A stretch of DNA of 43,001 nt from positions 1-43,001 of the forward strand of contig JAQXEV010000008.1 in the NCBI GenBank assembly GCA_029250665.1, written 5' to 3'. Below the pieces are notes generated by a model, which worked only from the letters and a program-made list of their open reading frames with translations, was not told where the DNA came from and ran no database searches. Below are positions 34,009 to 42,345 of the stretch, in pieces; position 1 is the stretch's first letter; each line of letters begins with the position of its first letter. Made by a program: the position numbers and the translations under genes. This DNA comes from Candidatus Thalassarchaeaceae archaeon. GTDB lineage: Archaea; Thermoplasmatota; Poseidoniia; Poseidoniales; Thalassarchaeaceae.

Positions 34009-34584
34009 TCAGCGGATATGCTTGCGGTTCGCCGGCGGTAGGGAATCCTTGTGCGCCACGATCGAGCCGACATGTAGATCGATATTGGACTGGTGAGTGT
34101 GGCGCTGAGATATTCGTAGTAGTTCGCGGATTCCCTGAACGATGTTGAGGATTGGAATCAGGAAGACCAACTTGCGTGCAGCGCGCTTGTCCCACATCTC
34201 ACTGGTCATCTCCGAGCCGTCTTCGGCCAGTACTGCTATGCCGAACATGCGCTGACCTAGTGAGCGTGAAAGCCACAATCCAGTCCAGCGCCAGTAAAGC
34301 CAGTGGCTGACAAGTAGAATGGCGGCCATGGCGAGGGCGTGGTGGAAGGATGAGGAAGCCCAGAGTGTGAGGTTCCAAGCATTCATGATTTGCCAACGAG
34401 TTGCCACCATCAAGATGGTTGTGACGATGACTACATCGACGCTCAATGCAGCGGTTCTACGAACTCCAGATGCTAGAATTGTGCCTTCGGGAACAGGCCA
34501 GTGTCCACCCTCTTCTGCGCTCAATATCTGCTTTGCGAGAGTGCCGCCGCTCTGCAGTGAGATGGGTGAGTCGTGGTCAGCCAT
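34009..34584 (-). CDS. RDD family membrane protein
   Basis: Protein of 191 residues with about three membrane helices. The RDD signature region is GVRRTAALSVDVVIVTTILMV (here R-R...D), followed by HALAMAAILLVSHWLYWRWTGLWLSRSLGQRMFGIAVLAEDG, where SLGQRMFGIAV is the conserved second motif. The family is found in many prokaryotes; some members affect ion or sodium balance, but most have no known role. Start ATG 34584 (MADHDSPISLQ) is chosen; an upstream GTG/ATG would overlap the helicase end. Confidence 0.8.
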   Translation of the reverse strand: MADHDSPISLQSGGTLAKQILSAEEGGHWPVPEGTILASGVRRTAALSVDVVIVTTILMVATRWQIMNAWNLTLWASSSFHHALAMAAILLVSHWLYWRWTGLWLSRSLGQRMFGIAVLAEDGSEMTSEMWDKRAARKLVFLIPILNIVQGIRELLRISQRHTHQSNIDLHVGSIVAHKDSLPPANRKHIR

Positions 34585-34592
34585 GTGCTTCC

Positions 34593-36515
34593 TCAAGCCA
34601 TTCCGAGAATGTGCCACGCCTCAAGGTTACGACTGCGGATATGTGCCAGCCAGGCGCCCCAAGTCTCATCGTTGCGCAGAGTGTCTGGGTCGCCAATGAC
34701 GATGAGGCCACGCCGTGCTCTAGTTAGGGCGACATTGAGCCGCCGCGGGTCAGCGAGGAATCCGACATTTCCGTCGGGGTTCGAGCGCACGCAGGAGAAT
34801 ATGATGACCTCTTTCTCACGACCTTGGTAGCCGTCTACTGTGCGTACTTCAACGGCTTCGTTGCGCTCGGGAATGGCGTCACGAATGGCTCTGACCTGAC
34901 CCGCGTAGGGAGTGATTATGCCAATGTCTGAGTGTTGTAGTTCGCCCGCTTCAAGCAGGCCTTCGAGAATGCGGGCGACCCATCCGGCCTCGGCTGGATT
35001 TTCCTTTGAAGCGCCGTCGGGTGAGAGGAGTTCGCCGCCATTGACGGGAAGGAAGGCGATTGGCACCTCCCAATCATTCCAGAGAAGTCCTGCCGGATTG
35101 GGTCGCTCAGTGGCTTCAACTCCGTCAATGAGACGGCCATCGTAGAAGGTCTGGTTGGGAAATTGAGAGATGGCCGGGTGCATTCGGTACTGGGTGTTGA
35201 GGAGAATTGGTTCGATGCCCATGGCGACGAGTCGCTCGAATATAGAGCGGCGCAACCCGCCGTTTTCAGCACGCCGGCTGATTACTGTAGGTGGTAATTG
35301 CCGATGATCTCCGACTAGGACAATTTGCCTTGCTCCACGGACTAAGGGGACGAGGCTCGCAGGCTCAGTGGCCTGGGTTGCCTCGTCTAGGAGAACTCGA
35401 GAAAAGCGGCGTCCGTCAAGCAATCGGTGGCCGACGCCGATGCAGGTACAGCAGAGAACTTGTGCGCGTTCGAGAATATCGTCGCGCATCTGACGTTCGA
35501 TACGGCGAACCTCTTTCCAACCACGATTCAAATCACGGTGAGCCAACCCCTTCTCTTTGCCTTTCATTCCAGAGATGCGCCGCGCCAATTTCTCATTGAG
35601 TTCGAGGTGTTCCTCGAGATCACGGCGAAGTGGATGTCCTTCCATCTGCGCATCAACTGTGGCTTCGCGCAATGACTCGCGGACCTTAACCGGCTGTCCT
35701 AGCCTGACTGCACGAACTCCCAGACCGAGCAATCCCTCGAGCAGATTGTCTACTGCAACATTCGAATCAGCGACGGCGAGAATCGTTCCGACCTCTTGGC
35801 TAGCCCAAGATTGTAAGATGCGGACAGCAGTGTAGGTTTTGCCGGTCCCCGGCGGTCCTTGGATGAGTGTCAAGCGTTGATTTATTGCGGCCTCACAAGC
35901 AGTTGTTTGAGACTCATTCAGATCTTCCGGTCGGCTCGCAGGACGTCGATTAGCACCTCCGAGTTCTGGCCTTAACCCAGCGGTGCCTACAGGGTCATGG
36001 ACAGTTCCCAGAAGGAGGTCTCGAAGGGGTGCCCCTCCTTCCTCTTCAAAGAGTGAATTGAGGGCGTCTCGCATCCTATCGAATGCGACTTTATTCGCAG
36101 CACGATCCATCCTCCAGAATCCACTACGAAGACCGCTCGGCAACTCCGGCAGGACGATGCGAATTCGATTGCGCGAGCGGTCAGAAACAATCGCCTCGAT
36201 GGGCTTCTCACCGACAGGATCACCTCGGCTCAACATCACGATGTCACCCTGACGAAACCGATGCGAACCCATGTTGGCACGCCCATCGAGTTCCAGCTTG
36301 ACGATTCGCTGCCCGAATAACCAGCCATCTGGTCGAGCCCTCAAATCGAAAAGCGCAAGTCCGTGGGCAGCGAGTTTGGCCCGCGACCAATTCCGTAAAC
36401 GCTCCTCGGTCGCGTCTAATTCATCATCCAATTCCCATTGAATCAGCCGCATGTATGCTTCGTGATGATCCTGGCTGCGAGTGAACCTCGCTGGAAGCCC
36501 TCCATCCGAGTCCAC
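34593..36515 (-). CDS. Superfamily 1B helicase, UPF1/IGHMBP2-like
   Basis: ATP-driven DNA/RNA helicase of 640 residues. The N-terminus (LIQWELDDELDATEERLRNWSRAKLAAHGLALFDL) resembles the start of IGHMBP2-type proteins, followed by an OB-like domain. Motif Q/I: LNESQTTACEAAIN...LIQGPPGTGKTYTAV (about 222-235). Ia: AVADSNVAVDNLLEGL. II: VLLDEATQATEP (about 377). III: IVLVGDHRQLPP. IV: NTQYRMHPAISQFPN. V: VRTVDGYQGREKEVIIFSCVRSN. VI: RRLNVALTRARRGLIVIGD (about 592-609). The start codon is GTG 36515 with GGGTGGGG before it; ATG 36452 is an alternative that would cut the conserved helix. Nucleic-acid preference is unknown. Its stop is 9 bp from the RDD gene start. Confidence 0.9.
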   Translation of the reverse strand: MDSDGGLPARFTRSQDHHEAYMRLIQWELDDELDATEERLRNWSRAKLAAHGLALFDLRARPDGWLFGQRIVKLELDGRANMGSHRFRQGDIVMLSRGDPVGEKPIEAIVSDRSRNRIRIVLPELPSGLRSGFWRMDRAANKVAFDRMRDALNSLFEEEGGAPLRDLLLGTVHDPVGTAGLRPELGGANRRPASRPEDLNESQTTACEAAINQRLTLIQGPPGTGKTYTAVRILQSWASQEVGTILAVADSNVAVDNLLEGLLGLGVRAVRLGQPVKVRESLREATVDAQMEGHPLRRDLEEHLELNEKLARRISGMKGKEKGLAHRDLNRGWKEVRRIERQMRDDILERAQVLCCTCIGVGHRLLDGRRFSRVLLDEATQATEPASLVPLVRGARQIVLVGDHRQLPPTVISRRAENGGLRRSIFERLVAMGIEPILLNTQYRMHPAISQFPNQTFYDGRLIDGVEATERPNPAGLLWNDWEVPIAFLPVNGGELLSPDGASKENPAEAGWVARILEGLLEAGELQHSDIGIITPYAGQVRAIRDAIPERNEAVEVRTVDGYQGREKEVIIFSCVRSNPDGNVGFLADPRRLNVALTRARRGLIVIGDPDTLRNDETWGAWLAHIRSRNLEAWHILGMA

Positions 36516-36583
36516 ACCCCACCCTGGGCGGCCGGCGCTACATCACGCTTCGCCGAGTTGGAGAAAATACCGAGTCTGAAGTT

Positions 36584-36600
36584 CGCCGTTTACAACGGCG
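36584..36600. promoter_or_regulatory. Palindrome in the helicase / zinc-ribbon divergent region
   Basis: Perfect inverted repeat CGCCGTT-TAC-AACGGCG in the 140-bp gap between the divergent genes at 36515 (minus) and 36656 (plus). It lies about 70 bp from the former and 55 bp from the latter start. A shared operator is possible. No clear TATA box was found for either gene. Confidence 0.3.
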
Positions 36601-36655
36601 GGTGAGGGTTATACGCGGAACACGGCCGAACGCCCTCGTCTGTAGAGGTCGTATC

Positions 36656-38044
36656 ATGGTATTTGACAAGTTCAAGAACTGGCGTAAGGGTGCAGTCGGA
36701 CCGACTGTTGAGTGCCCCCTGTGTCAAACATTGAATCCTGAGGGTACGGTTGAGTGCTCCCAATGCATGTATCAATTGGGCAAGGCTGCATTTGAGCAGG
36801 TTGCCTCGATTGACGACCAAGAAGCAGGTACTCTTTTCGACGAACTGCTCGCCGATTTTGATGAGGATGAAGAAGAGGAGGTCATCGATTGGTCGAAGGG
36901 CACCTTCACCATGGATGATGTCACAATCGATGTCGAACAATACGGCAAGGACGACGGCATCAAAGTCAGTGGAAACCCAACTTTCGCGATGACTGTGGAT
37001 CATCCAGATCCTGACGAAGAAGACGAGGGAGACTACGAACTAACTGCGGCGGATGCTCCGGCCTTTGTAACCAAATTCGAGGTGCCGGAGAGCGAGCCTG
37101 AGCCGCTTGAAGAAGTTCCATCTCAGCAGATTGAACTCGTTCAACCGACTGCTGAGTCGGCGGAGGCCGTCGAGATTGTCGCCGCCGATGCGATTCCTGA
37201 TCGAAATGGAACTCTTTCCAATTCAAAGCAGGCAGCGATGAAGCCCACTCCGGCGGTTGAGGAATCGCCCGAAACAGAACCTGAAGTTGAGCCTGATCTG
37301 GAAACTGTCGAGGTGCAAGTTGAGGAAGAGTCCGAAGTTGAACCAGAGATGGTGGACGAGACACAGACCGAATCAACAGAAATTACCGAGAAATCATTAC
37401 TCTTGTTGAAGAAGGTCGAATTGGTAGATATGGCCGAGGCAGAAGGTCTCTCCACATCCGGAACCAAGGCCGAACTCGTTGCGAGAATAATCGCCGGCCC
37501 TCAGGAAATTGAGGAGGCGGCAGAGCCGGAGGAAGAACCTGCGCCAAAACCTGCTCCGCAACCTCCGATTGTGGTTCCTGCTGCACCGGCGGGAATGCCT
37601 CCACCTCCACCGCCGACCGTCGCCAAACGTGTCGATCCAATGGATGCAGCCTTCGATGGTGGAGCAAGTCCACCACGAATCCCGCGAATACCGAAAATTC
37701 CGACCATGCCGCACATCGCTCAGGCCAACGAGGCTCTGGATATGCCGACGAACAATGGGTTTTGGCCGTGGCCACAACAGGAAGAATGGCCGAATAGAGA
37801 AGTTGCTCTGAAGATTAAGGAAGCGATGGAGGCGGCCAAGCGCAAAAATGTGGCACAAGTGACAGTCCTTCTCGACGAGGTTGGCCCCCACTTGGGTGAC
37901 CGGACAAAATTGCTCTATCCAATTGGCGCGTTATTGCAGAGAGTTGGACGGGCTTCGGCCGTTGACCGGATGATTGCTGCAGCTGTCGAGGCCGAGCCCG
38001 ATGACAAACACGTGCAGACGGCGAAGGCCAAATTGCGGCCCTGA
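36656..38044 (+). CDS. Acidic protein with zinc ribbon, SAP domain and C-terminal helical repeat region
   Basis: Protein of 462 residues of unrecognised family but clear modules. The N-terminal zinc ribbon CPLC...CSQC uses C20, C23, C34 and C37. A long Glu/Asp-rich, low-complexity region (about 60-245) follows. Residues about 247-281 (LLLLKKVELVDMAEAEGLSTSGTKAELVARIIAG) form a SAP-type helix-extension-helix, usually DNA- or RNA-binding. A Pro-rich stretch (GMPPPPPPT) and a helical, TPR-like end (about 375-462) complete it. There is no signal peptide or membrane helix. The start at 36656 (MVFDKFKNWRK) is chosen as the last Met before the zinc ribbon. Possibly a chromatin- or ribosome-associated scaffold (inference). 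Confidence 0.6.
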   Translation: MVFDKFKNWRKGAVGPTVECPLCQTLNPEGTVECSQCMYQLGKAAFEQVASIDDQEAGTLFDELLADFDEDEEEEVIDWSKGTFTMDDVTIDVEQYGKDDGIKVSGNPTFAMTVDHPDPDEEDEGDYELTAADAPAFVTKFEVPESEPEPLEEVPSQQIELVQPTAESAEAVEIVAADAIPDRNGTLSNSKQAAMKPTPAVEESPETEPEVEPDLETVEVQVEEESEVEPEMVDETQTESTEITEKSLLLLKKVELVDMAEAEGLSTSGTKAELVARIIAGPQEIEEAAEPEEEPAPKPAPQPPIVVPAAPAGMPPPPPPTVAKRVDPMDAAFDGGASPPRIPRIPKIPTMPHIAQANEALDMPTNNGFWPWPQQEEWPNREVALKIKEAMEAAKRKNVAQVTVLLDEVGPHLGDRTKLLYPIGALLQRVGRASAVDRMIAAAVEAEPDDKHVQTAKAKLRP

Positions 38045-38138
38045 AATTGCTCGAATCCTGTTGATTCGTTTAGCCGCAGTCGTAATGCGGGTGCGCGCCA
38101 GCGCAGTCGATATGCAACGGCGCGCGACGACGACCATC

Positions 38139-38696
38139 ATGGTCGACGATGAGCTCGTAATGCGCCCGGCGAACACCACTTACATTCGTGATCTACTCGA
38201 GGCTTTCGAGGAGACTTGGCCTGAGGTTAGCAGGGCGATGCCGTGGATTCTCCCTGAGCATGATATCGAGCCACAGATAGCTGATTTTCTCGATGAAACC
38301 GAGCGCACTGGACGTGTTGGTCGAATGCATCACTGGGTATTAATTCGGCCGTGGGATGAAGCGGTCTTGGGCTTGCTTGGATTCGACCGCATCACTCGCT
38401 CGGCCGAGGCCGAGTGGAATCTCGGATATTGGGTCAGATCGTCTGAGCAGCGCAGGGGCTTGGCAGGCCGTGCAATCGAAGCCGCCCTGCGCTGGCTTGG
38501 CGACCTTGAGACGGTTGCTGTTGAACTCAAGGTCGACCCGAATAATGCGCCTGGAAAGAGAACCGTTGAGCGCACTGTGAGACAATGGGGAGGCAGTCGC
38601 TGCGTCTCGGGAGACTCGGCGATAACCGTCGCCGGAGTCCGAACTCCTCACGAGTGCCATCTCATCTCAATCGGTCCCGATACCGGCCCTCTATGA
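38139..38696 (+). CDS. GNAT family N-acetyltransferase (RimJ/RimL-like)
   Basis: About 185 residues. MRPANTTYIRDLLEAFEETWPEVSRAMPW is the RimJ/RimL-type N-terminus, AVLGLLGFDRITRSAEAEWNLGYWV the central strands, and RSSEQRRGLAGRAIEAALRWL the acetyl-CoA loop in R/Q-x-x-G-x-A form. VAVELKVDPNNAPGKRTVER is the family's N-x-x-S/G-x-x-V/A motif region. Transfers acetyl from acetyl-CoA to an amino group, possibly a protein N-terminus. The start is uncertain: ATG 38139, 38112 and 38084 are in frame; the first gives the family-like beginning. The stop codon lies within a hairpin (38684-38702). Confidence 0.75.
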   Translation: MVDDELVMRPANTTYIRDLLEAFEETWPEVSRAMPWILPEHDIEPQIADFLDETERTGRVGRMHHWVLIRPWDEAVLGLLGFDRITRSAEAEWNLGYWVRSSEQRRGLAGRAIEAALRWLGDLETVAVELKVDPNNAPGKRTVERTVRQWGGSRCVSGDSAITVAGVRTPHECHLISIGPDTGPL

Positions 38697-38702
38697 GGGC
38701 CG
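38684..38702. terminator. Hairpin containing the acetyltransferase stop codon
   Basis: Perfect 8-bp arms CGGCCCTC / GAGGGCCG with a TAT loop. The TGA stop (38694-38696) is formed by the loop and the start of the second arm. It probably terminates or protects the GNAT mRNA. Same geometry as the hairpin at 38744-38762. Confidence 0.5.
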
Positions 38703-38743
38703 TTCAAGACGCGACCATTCAAAACAGGCCGTAAGTTCGGCTG

Positions 38744-38762
38744 ACCTGCCCATAGGGCAGGT
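38744..38762. promoter_or_regulatory. Hairpin directly before the aceE start
   Basis: Perfect 8-bp arms ACCTGCCC / GGGCAGGT with an ATA loop, ending 7 bp before the ATG at 38770. In an mRNA with a leader it would mask the initiation region; as DNA it could be an operator. No good ribosome-binding site is visible between it and the start codon. Confidence 0.4.
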
Positions 38763-38769
38763 GACCGTG

Positions 38770-41424
38770 ATGTCGGTAAATCACAGGCAACGTCTTCCTG
38801 ACCTCGACCCGGAGGAGACAGACGAGTGGTTGGAAGCCCTTCGTTCGGTCGTCGATGCTCATGGAATCGAGCGAGCTCGTATGTTACTTCACGAGGTGAT
38901 GGCGGAGTCAATCGACCTCGATGTTGAGATCGCTCCAGTCGCCCAGACGCCTTACGTCAACACCATCTCTTGGGATCAACAAGCCCCTTACCCTGGAGAC
39001 TTAAAGACCGAGAGAGAAATCCAGAATTCGATCCTTTGGAACTCCGCAGTCATCGTCTCTGATGCCAATCGCCGCACCGACGGACTCGGCGGACACATCT
39101 CGACTTACGCTTCGTCAGCAACTCTCTACGAGGTCGGTTTCAATCACGTTTTCCGCGGTAAGGATAGCAATGGAATCGGCGACGCTCTCTACATTCAAGG
39201 TCATGGTAGTCCGGGTATTTACGCTCGAGCATTTATCGAGGGACGCCTTAGCAGAGAGCAATTGGCAAACTTCCGTCAGGAAGCCTTCGCAGACGGGCTC
39301 TCATCTTACCCACATCCTCGATTGATGTCCAAGTTTTGGGAGTATCCAACAGTCTCGATGGGGCTCGGCCCACTCTCTGCAGTGATGCACGCACGCTTCT
39401 GGAAGTACCTGCACAACCGTGGACTTGCAGACACCTCCGAATCCACAGTCTTCAGCTTCCTAGGCGATGGCGAGATGGATGAGCCAGAAGCAATCGCATC
39501 GATAGCCGTCGCCGGCCGTGAGAAACTCGACAATCTAATCACCATCGTCAATTGCAATCTGCAAAGGCTCGATGGCCCCGTTCGTGGAAATGCAAAGATT
39601 GTGCAAGAGCTTGAAGGGCTCTATCGCGGAGCCGGCTGGGACGTTTTCAAGGTTCTATGGGATTCGAATTGGGACCGGCTCCTTGCCCAAGACGTAACAG
39701 GAGCATTGCTCGCTCGCTTCGAATCGATTACTGATGGCGACTTCCAGCGCATGAGTATACTCGAACCAGCCGAATTTCGCGCAGAATTCTTCACCGGCAA
39801 CCCCGAACTGGATGCCCTCGGAGCATCTCTTACCGATGCTCAAATCGGCCAACTGCGCCGCGGCGGACACGACCCAATCAAGGTCTGGGCCGCCTACCAC
39901 GCAGCAAAACAATCCGATAAGCCAGCTGTAATCCTAGCACACACTGTCAAAGGCTGGGGCATCGACTCCTTCGCAGGAAGGAATACCACCCACCAGAAGA
40001 AGAAAATGAGTCTCGAAGACCTCACGCAATACCGTGACGACCTCGGCATCCCAATCCCTGATGAGAACCTCCAAGACGACCCCTTTCACCAATTTGAGGA
40101 GGACAGTGAAGCCCTAGCATACCTGCATGCTCGACGCGCTCAACTCGGAGGTTACCTGCCCGAGCGCAGAGCTCCACCGATCGAGCAAAACCTCCCAGGT
40201 GAGGAGACCTACTCCGCTTTCGACGAGGGCACTCCCGAAGGCCAGAAGGTCTCCACCACCATGGCCTTCGTTCGCCTTTTGAGAAATTTGATGAAATCAG
40301 AAATTGGCGAGCGAGTGGTGCCAATCATCCCAGACGAGGGGCGCACTTTCGGAATGGATCCGTTGTTCAGCGAGTTCGGAATCTACTCGTCTTCCGGTCA
40401 GAAATACACACCTGTTGACCACAAAATGCTGATGAATTACAAGGAATCGACAAGCGGTCAAATTCTCGAAGAAGGAATTTCAGAGGCCAACTCCATCGCA
40501 TCTTGGATAGCCAGTGCAACCTCATACGCTCACGCCGGAACGCCTACGCTTCCATTCTATGTGTTCTACTCGATGTTTGGATTCCAGCGGGTTAACGACC
40601 AGATTTGGCAGGCTGCTGACGCGCGCTCGCGTGGCTTCTTGATGGGCGCCACAGCTGGTCGAACCACTCTCAATGGCGAGGGATTGCAACATCAGGACGG
40701 TCACTCGCTGCTTCACGCCAGCACTGTTCCCTCTTGCCGTGCTTGGGATCCTGCCTATGCTTACGAATTGGCGACGATCATCGAGCATGGCATCGATGAG
40801 ATGTGGGGGCAGGGGCAGGATGTTTTCCATTACGTTATGCTGTATAATCAGAATGAGCAACAGCCGGCAAAGCCGGCTGGGATTGATGCGGATTTGATTC
40901 GCGGCGCTTATCGGATGAGTGAGGTCAGCGCCGGCGACGGCCCGATGGTTCGTTTGCTTGGCTCCGGACCTATTCTCTCACATGTACGAGAGGCGGCCGA
41001 GATACTATCTGGACGCGGTGTCAGGGCAGAAATCTGGTCTGTTCCTTCTTACGGCGAACTGCGCCGAGCCGGGCTTGCGGCCGAGCGAGCAACACGTCTC
41101 GACCCACAGAATCCGCAGAGTGCTTTCGTCACCGAGTGTTTCGGCGACGAGATGACGACGGTGGCCGCCTCAGACTACATCACAGCGGTCCCTGAAATGA
41201 TTCAGCGCTGGGTTGGCGGACGCTACGTCGTGCTTGGCACCGATGGTTATGGCCGCTCAGACACGCGAGATTCTCTACGCCGCTTCTTCGAGATTGATAC
41301 TGCGAGCATCGTTGTAGCAGCACTCTCAGCCCTTGAGCAGGACGGATCGCTGGATGTTGGGACGACTGCGGCTGCTGCCAAGGAACTCGGTGTAGCCAGC
41401 ACACGTTACGACAAGACTGAGTGA
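38770..41424 (+). CDS. aceE: Pyruvate dehydrogenase E1 component, homodimeric (AceE) type
   Basis: Thiamine-diphosphate enzyme that decarboxylates pyruvate and loads acetyl groups onto lipoyl-E2. Full-length protein of 884 residues. GGHISTYASSATLYEVGFNHVFRG and YIQGHGSPGIYARAF are AceE-specific, FLGDGEMDEPEAIASI...NLITIVNCNLQRLDG (about 230-270) is the ThDP-Mg motif, and IPDEGRTFGMDPLF, GEGLQHQDGHSL and GTDGYGRSDTRDSLRRFFEID are conserved C-terminal blocks. Archaea normally oxidise pyruvate by ferredoxin oxidoreductase, so this bacterial single-chain E1 suggests transfer. No E2 (lipoyl) or E3 gene is adjacent. ATG 38770 is preferred to GTG 38761. A palindrome (CAGCCGGC-AAA-GCCGGCTG, 40861-40879) lies within the gene. 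Confidence 0.95.
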   Translation: MSVNHRQRLPDLDPEETDEWLEALRSVVDAHGIERARMLLHEVMAESIDLDVEIAPVAQTPYVNTISWDQQAPYPGDLKTEREIQNSILWNSAVIVSDANRRTDGLGGHISTYASSATLYEVGFNHVFRGKDSNGIGDALYIQGHGSPGIYARAFIEGRLSREQLANFRQEAFADGLSSYPHPRLMSKFWEYPTVSMGLGPLSAVMHARFWKYLHNRGLADTSESTVFSFLGDGEMDEPEAIASIAVAGREKLDNLITIVNCNLQRLDGPVRGNAKIVQELEGLYRGAGWDVFKVLWDSNWDRLLAQDVTGALLARFESITDGDFQRMSILEPAEFRAEFFTGNPELDALGASLTDAQIGQLRRGGHDPIKVWAAYHAAKQSDKPAVILAHTVKGWGIDSFAGRNTTHQKKKMSLEDLTQYRDDLGIPIPDENLQDDPFHQFEEDSEALAYLHARRAQLGGYLPERRAPPIEQNLPGEETYSAFDEGTPEGQKVSTTMAFVRLLRNLMKSEIGERVVPIIPDEGRTFGMDPLFSEFGIYSSSGQKYTPVDHKMLMNYKESTSGQILEEGISEANSIASWIASATSYAHAGTPTLPFYVFYSMFGFQRVNDQIWQAADARSRGFLMGATAGRTTLNGEGLQHQDGHSLLHASTVPSCRAWDPAYAYELATIIEHGIDEMWGQGQDVFHYVMLYNQNEQQPAKPAGIDADLIRGAYRMSEVSAGDGPMVRLLGSGPILSHVREAAEILSGRGVRAEIWSVPSYGELRRAGLAAERATRLDPQNPQSAFVTECFGDEMTTVAASDYITAVPEMIQRWVGGRYVVLGTDGYGRSDTRDSLRRFFEIDTASIVVAALSALEQDGSLDVGTTAAAAKELGVASTRYDKTE

Positions 41425-41429
41425 TTGAA

Positions 41430-41522
41430 ATGGGCAAAATCATCAACACGTTCAGAGTCGCTTGGAGATTTTTCGCAGGCCTCGCGATGATTACAAAATT
41501 CGTCCGCCGCCTTCGAAAATGA
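41430..41522 (+). CDS. Possible 30-residue basic amphipathic protein
   Basis: A short ORF starts 5 bp after the aceE stop and reads MGKIINTFRVAWRFFAG..., ending in VRRLRK before TGA. Hydrophobic and Lys/Arg residues alternate as in an amphipathic, membrane-binding helix: about eight basic residues and no acidic ones. GAGTGATTGAA precedes the ATG, a modest initiation signal. The tight link to aceE and the coherent composition suggest translation. Chance cannot be excluded at this length. Confidence 0.4.
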   Translation: MGKIINTFRVAWRFFAGLAMITKFVRRLRK

Positions 41523-41543
41523 CGACAATCGAAATCGCTCTAC

Positions 41544-42239
41544 TCAGAGCATGTTCAGAGCGTAATTGTGCGCAAGCGCCTCACCAATCGTGACCCAATC
41601 TGGCGTAGAACCGTCGACCCAATCATATCGATGCCCAGGAATCAACCTCCAATTGGAATCAAGGTCGCGAAGAAGTCCCCGCGCGAATAGCAGAGAAGCG
41701 GTTTGAGCCGCGGGGTCGGAGCCGGGCAGGTCAACCCTGCCCGAACCTGCGGTAAACAGCAAATCGCCCGCATGATACACCCCATGACCGTGGAGTGTGC
41801 AGTGACCAGGCGCGTGGCCGGGGGAGTGTGAAACGGCGAGTGAGATGGTACCGGCTGACCATTCGACTGTCGAATTCGATTCGTGACTCCACTGATGCGT
41901 CAGCGAAATTCTTCCGAAGACGACACGCGCAAGCAGTGACTCGTTAATCGACTCAGAGTGCCCCCAAACCTCCACCTCTGGAACGAGCTCGAGCATCCGC
42001 GCAAATCCTGCAGTGTGGTCGCGGTGCGTGTGCGTGTAGAGTAAGTGAGTCGGGCGCAGGCCTTGTTGTTCAAGCGCCTCAACCCAGCGGTCGGAATCGA
42101 ATGGGTCGGTGATTGCGACGATTCCGTTTTCTCTATCGATCCAGGCTGTGTTCATGTTCATGTATGCGCCCATCTGGGTTACCCAGACTTCGATGCCGGC
42201 CTCATCGGTGCGTATGTCGAACTCTCCGTCGGCAAGCAT
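41544..42239 (-). CDS. Metallo-beta-lactamase-fold hydrolase (glyoxalase II-like)
   Basis: Protein of 231 residues with the dinuclear metal motif THTHRDHTAG (H70, H72, D74, H75), then His in SHSPGHAPGHCTLHG, Asp in YHAGDLLFTAGSGRVD and the last His in LIPGHRYDW. The short form of GDLLFxxGxGRxDLPGxD is as in glyoxalase II and persulfide dioxygenase relatives. It probably hydrolyses a thioester or acts on a glutathione-like conjugate; the sequence does not decide. ATG 42239 starts the N-terminal strand. Convergent with the aceE side, 37 bp below a 15-bp inverted repeat. Confidence 0.85.
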   Translation of the reverse strand: MLADGEFDIRTDEAGIEVWVTQMGAYMNMNTAWIDRENGIVAITDPFDSDRWVEALEQQGLRPTHLLYTHTHRDHTAGFARMLELVPEVEVWGHSESINESLLARVVFGRISLTHQWSHESNSTVEWSAGTISLAVSHSPGHAPGHCTLHGHGVYHAGDLLFTAGSGRVDLPGSDPAAQTASLLFARGLLRDLDSNWRLIPGHRYDWVDGSTPDWVTIGEALAHNYALNML

Positions 42240-42275
42240 TGAGGCTGGCGAGGGGCTTCTCCCGCATAGCGATGG

Positions 42276-42321
42276 CGATTACCCCTGATCGGAAGGGTAC
42301 CCATCAGATCAGGGGTAATCG
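42276..42321. repeat. Perfect 15-bp inverted repeat with nested palindrome
   Basis: Arms CGATTACCCCTGATC (42276-42290) and GATCAGGGGTAATCG (42307-42321) are fully complementary. The 16-bp spacer contains the 8-bp palindrome GGGTACCC (42295-42302). It sits 25 bp after the redoxin-lipoprotein gene's stop and 37 bp before the MBL gene's start (both minus strand). It may be a terminator, a cruciform-forming site or an operator for the MBL gene. Confidence 0.6.
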
Positions 42322-42345
42322 TATCGGCCCCCCATGCGATTGCCC

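Noticed and set aside
36602-37811. Antisense and alternative-frame ORFs in the zinc-ribbon/SAP gene
   Set aside because: They are Ser/Gly- or Arg-rich shadows of the Glu-rich coding sequence.
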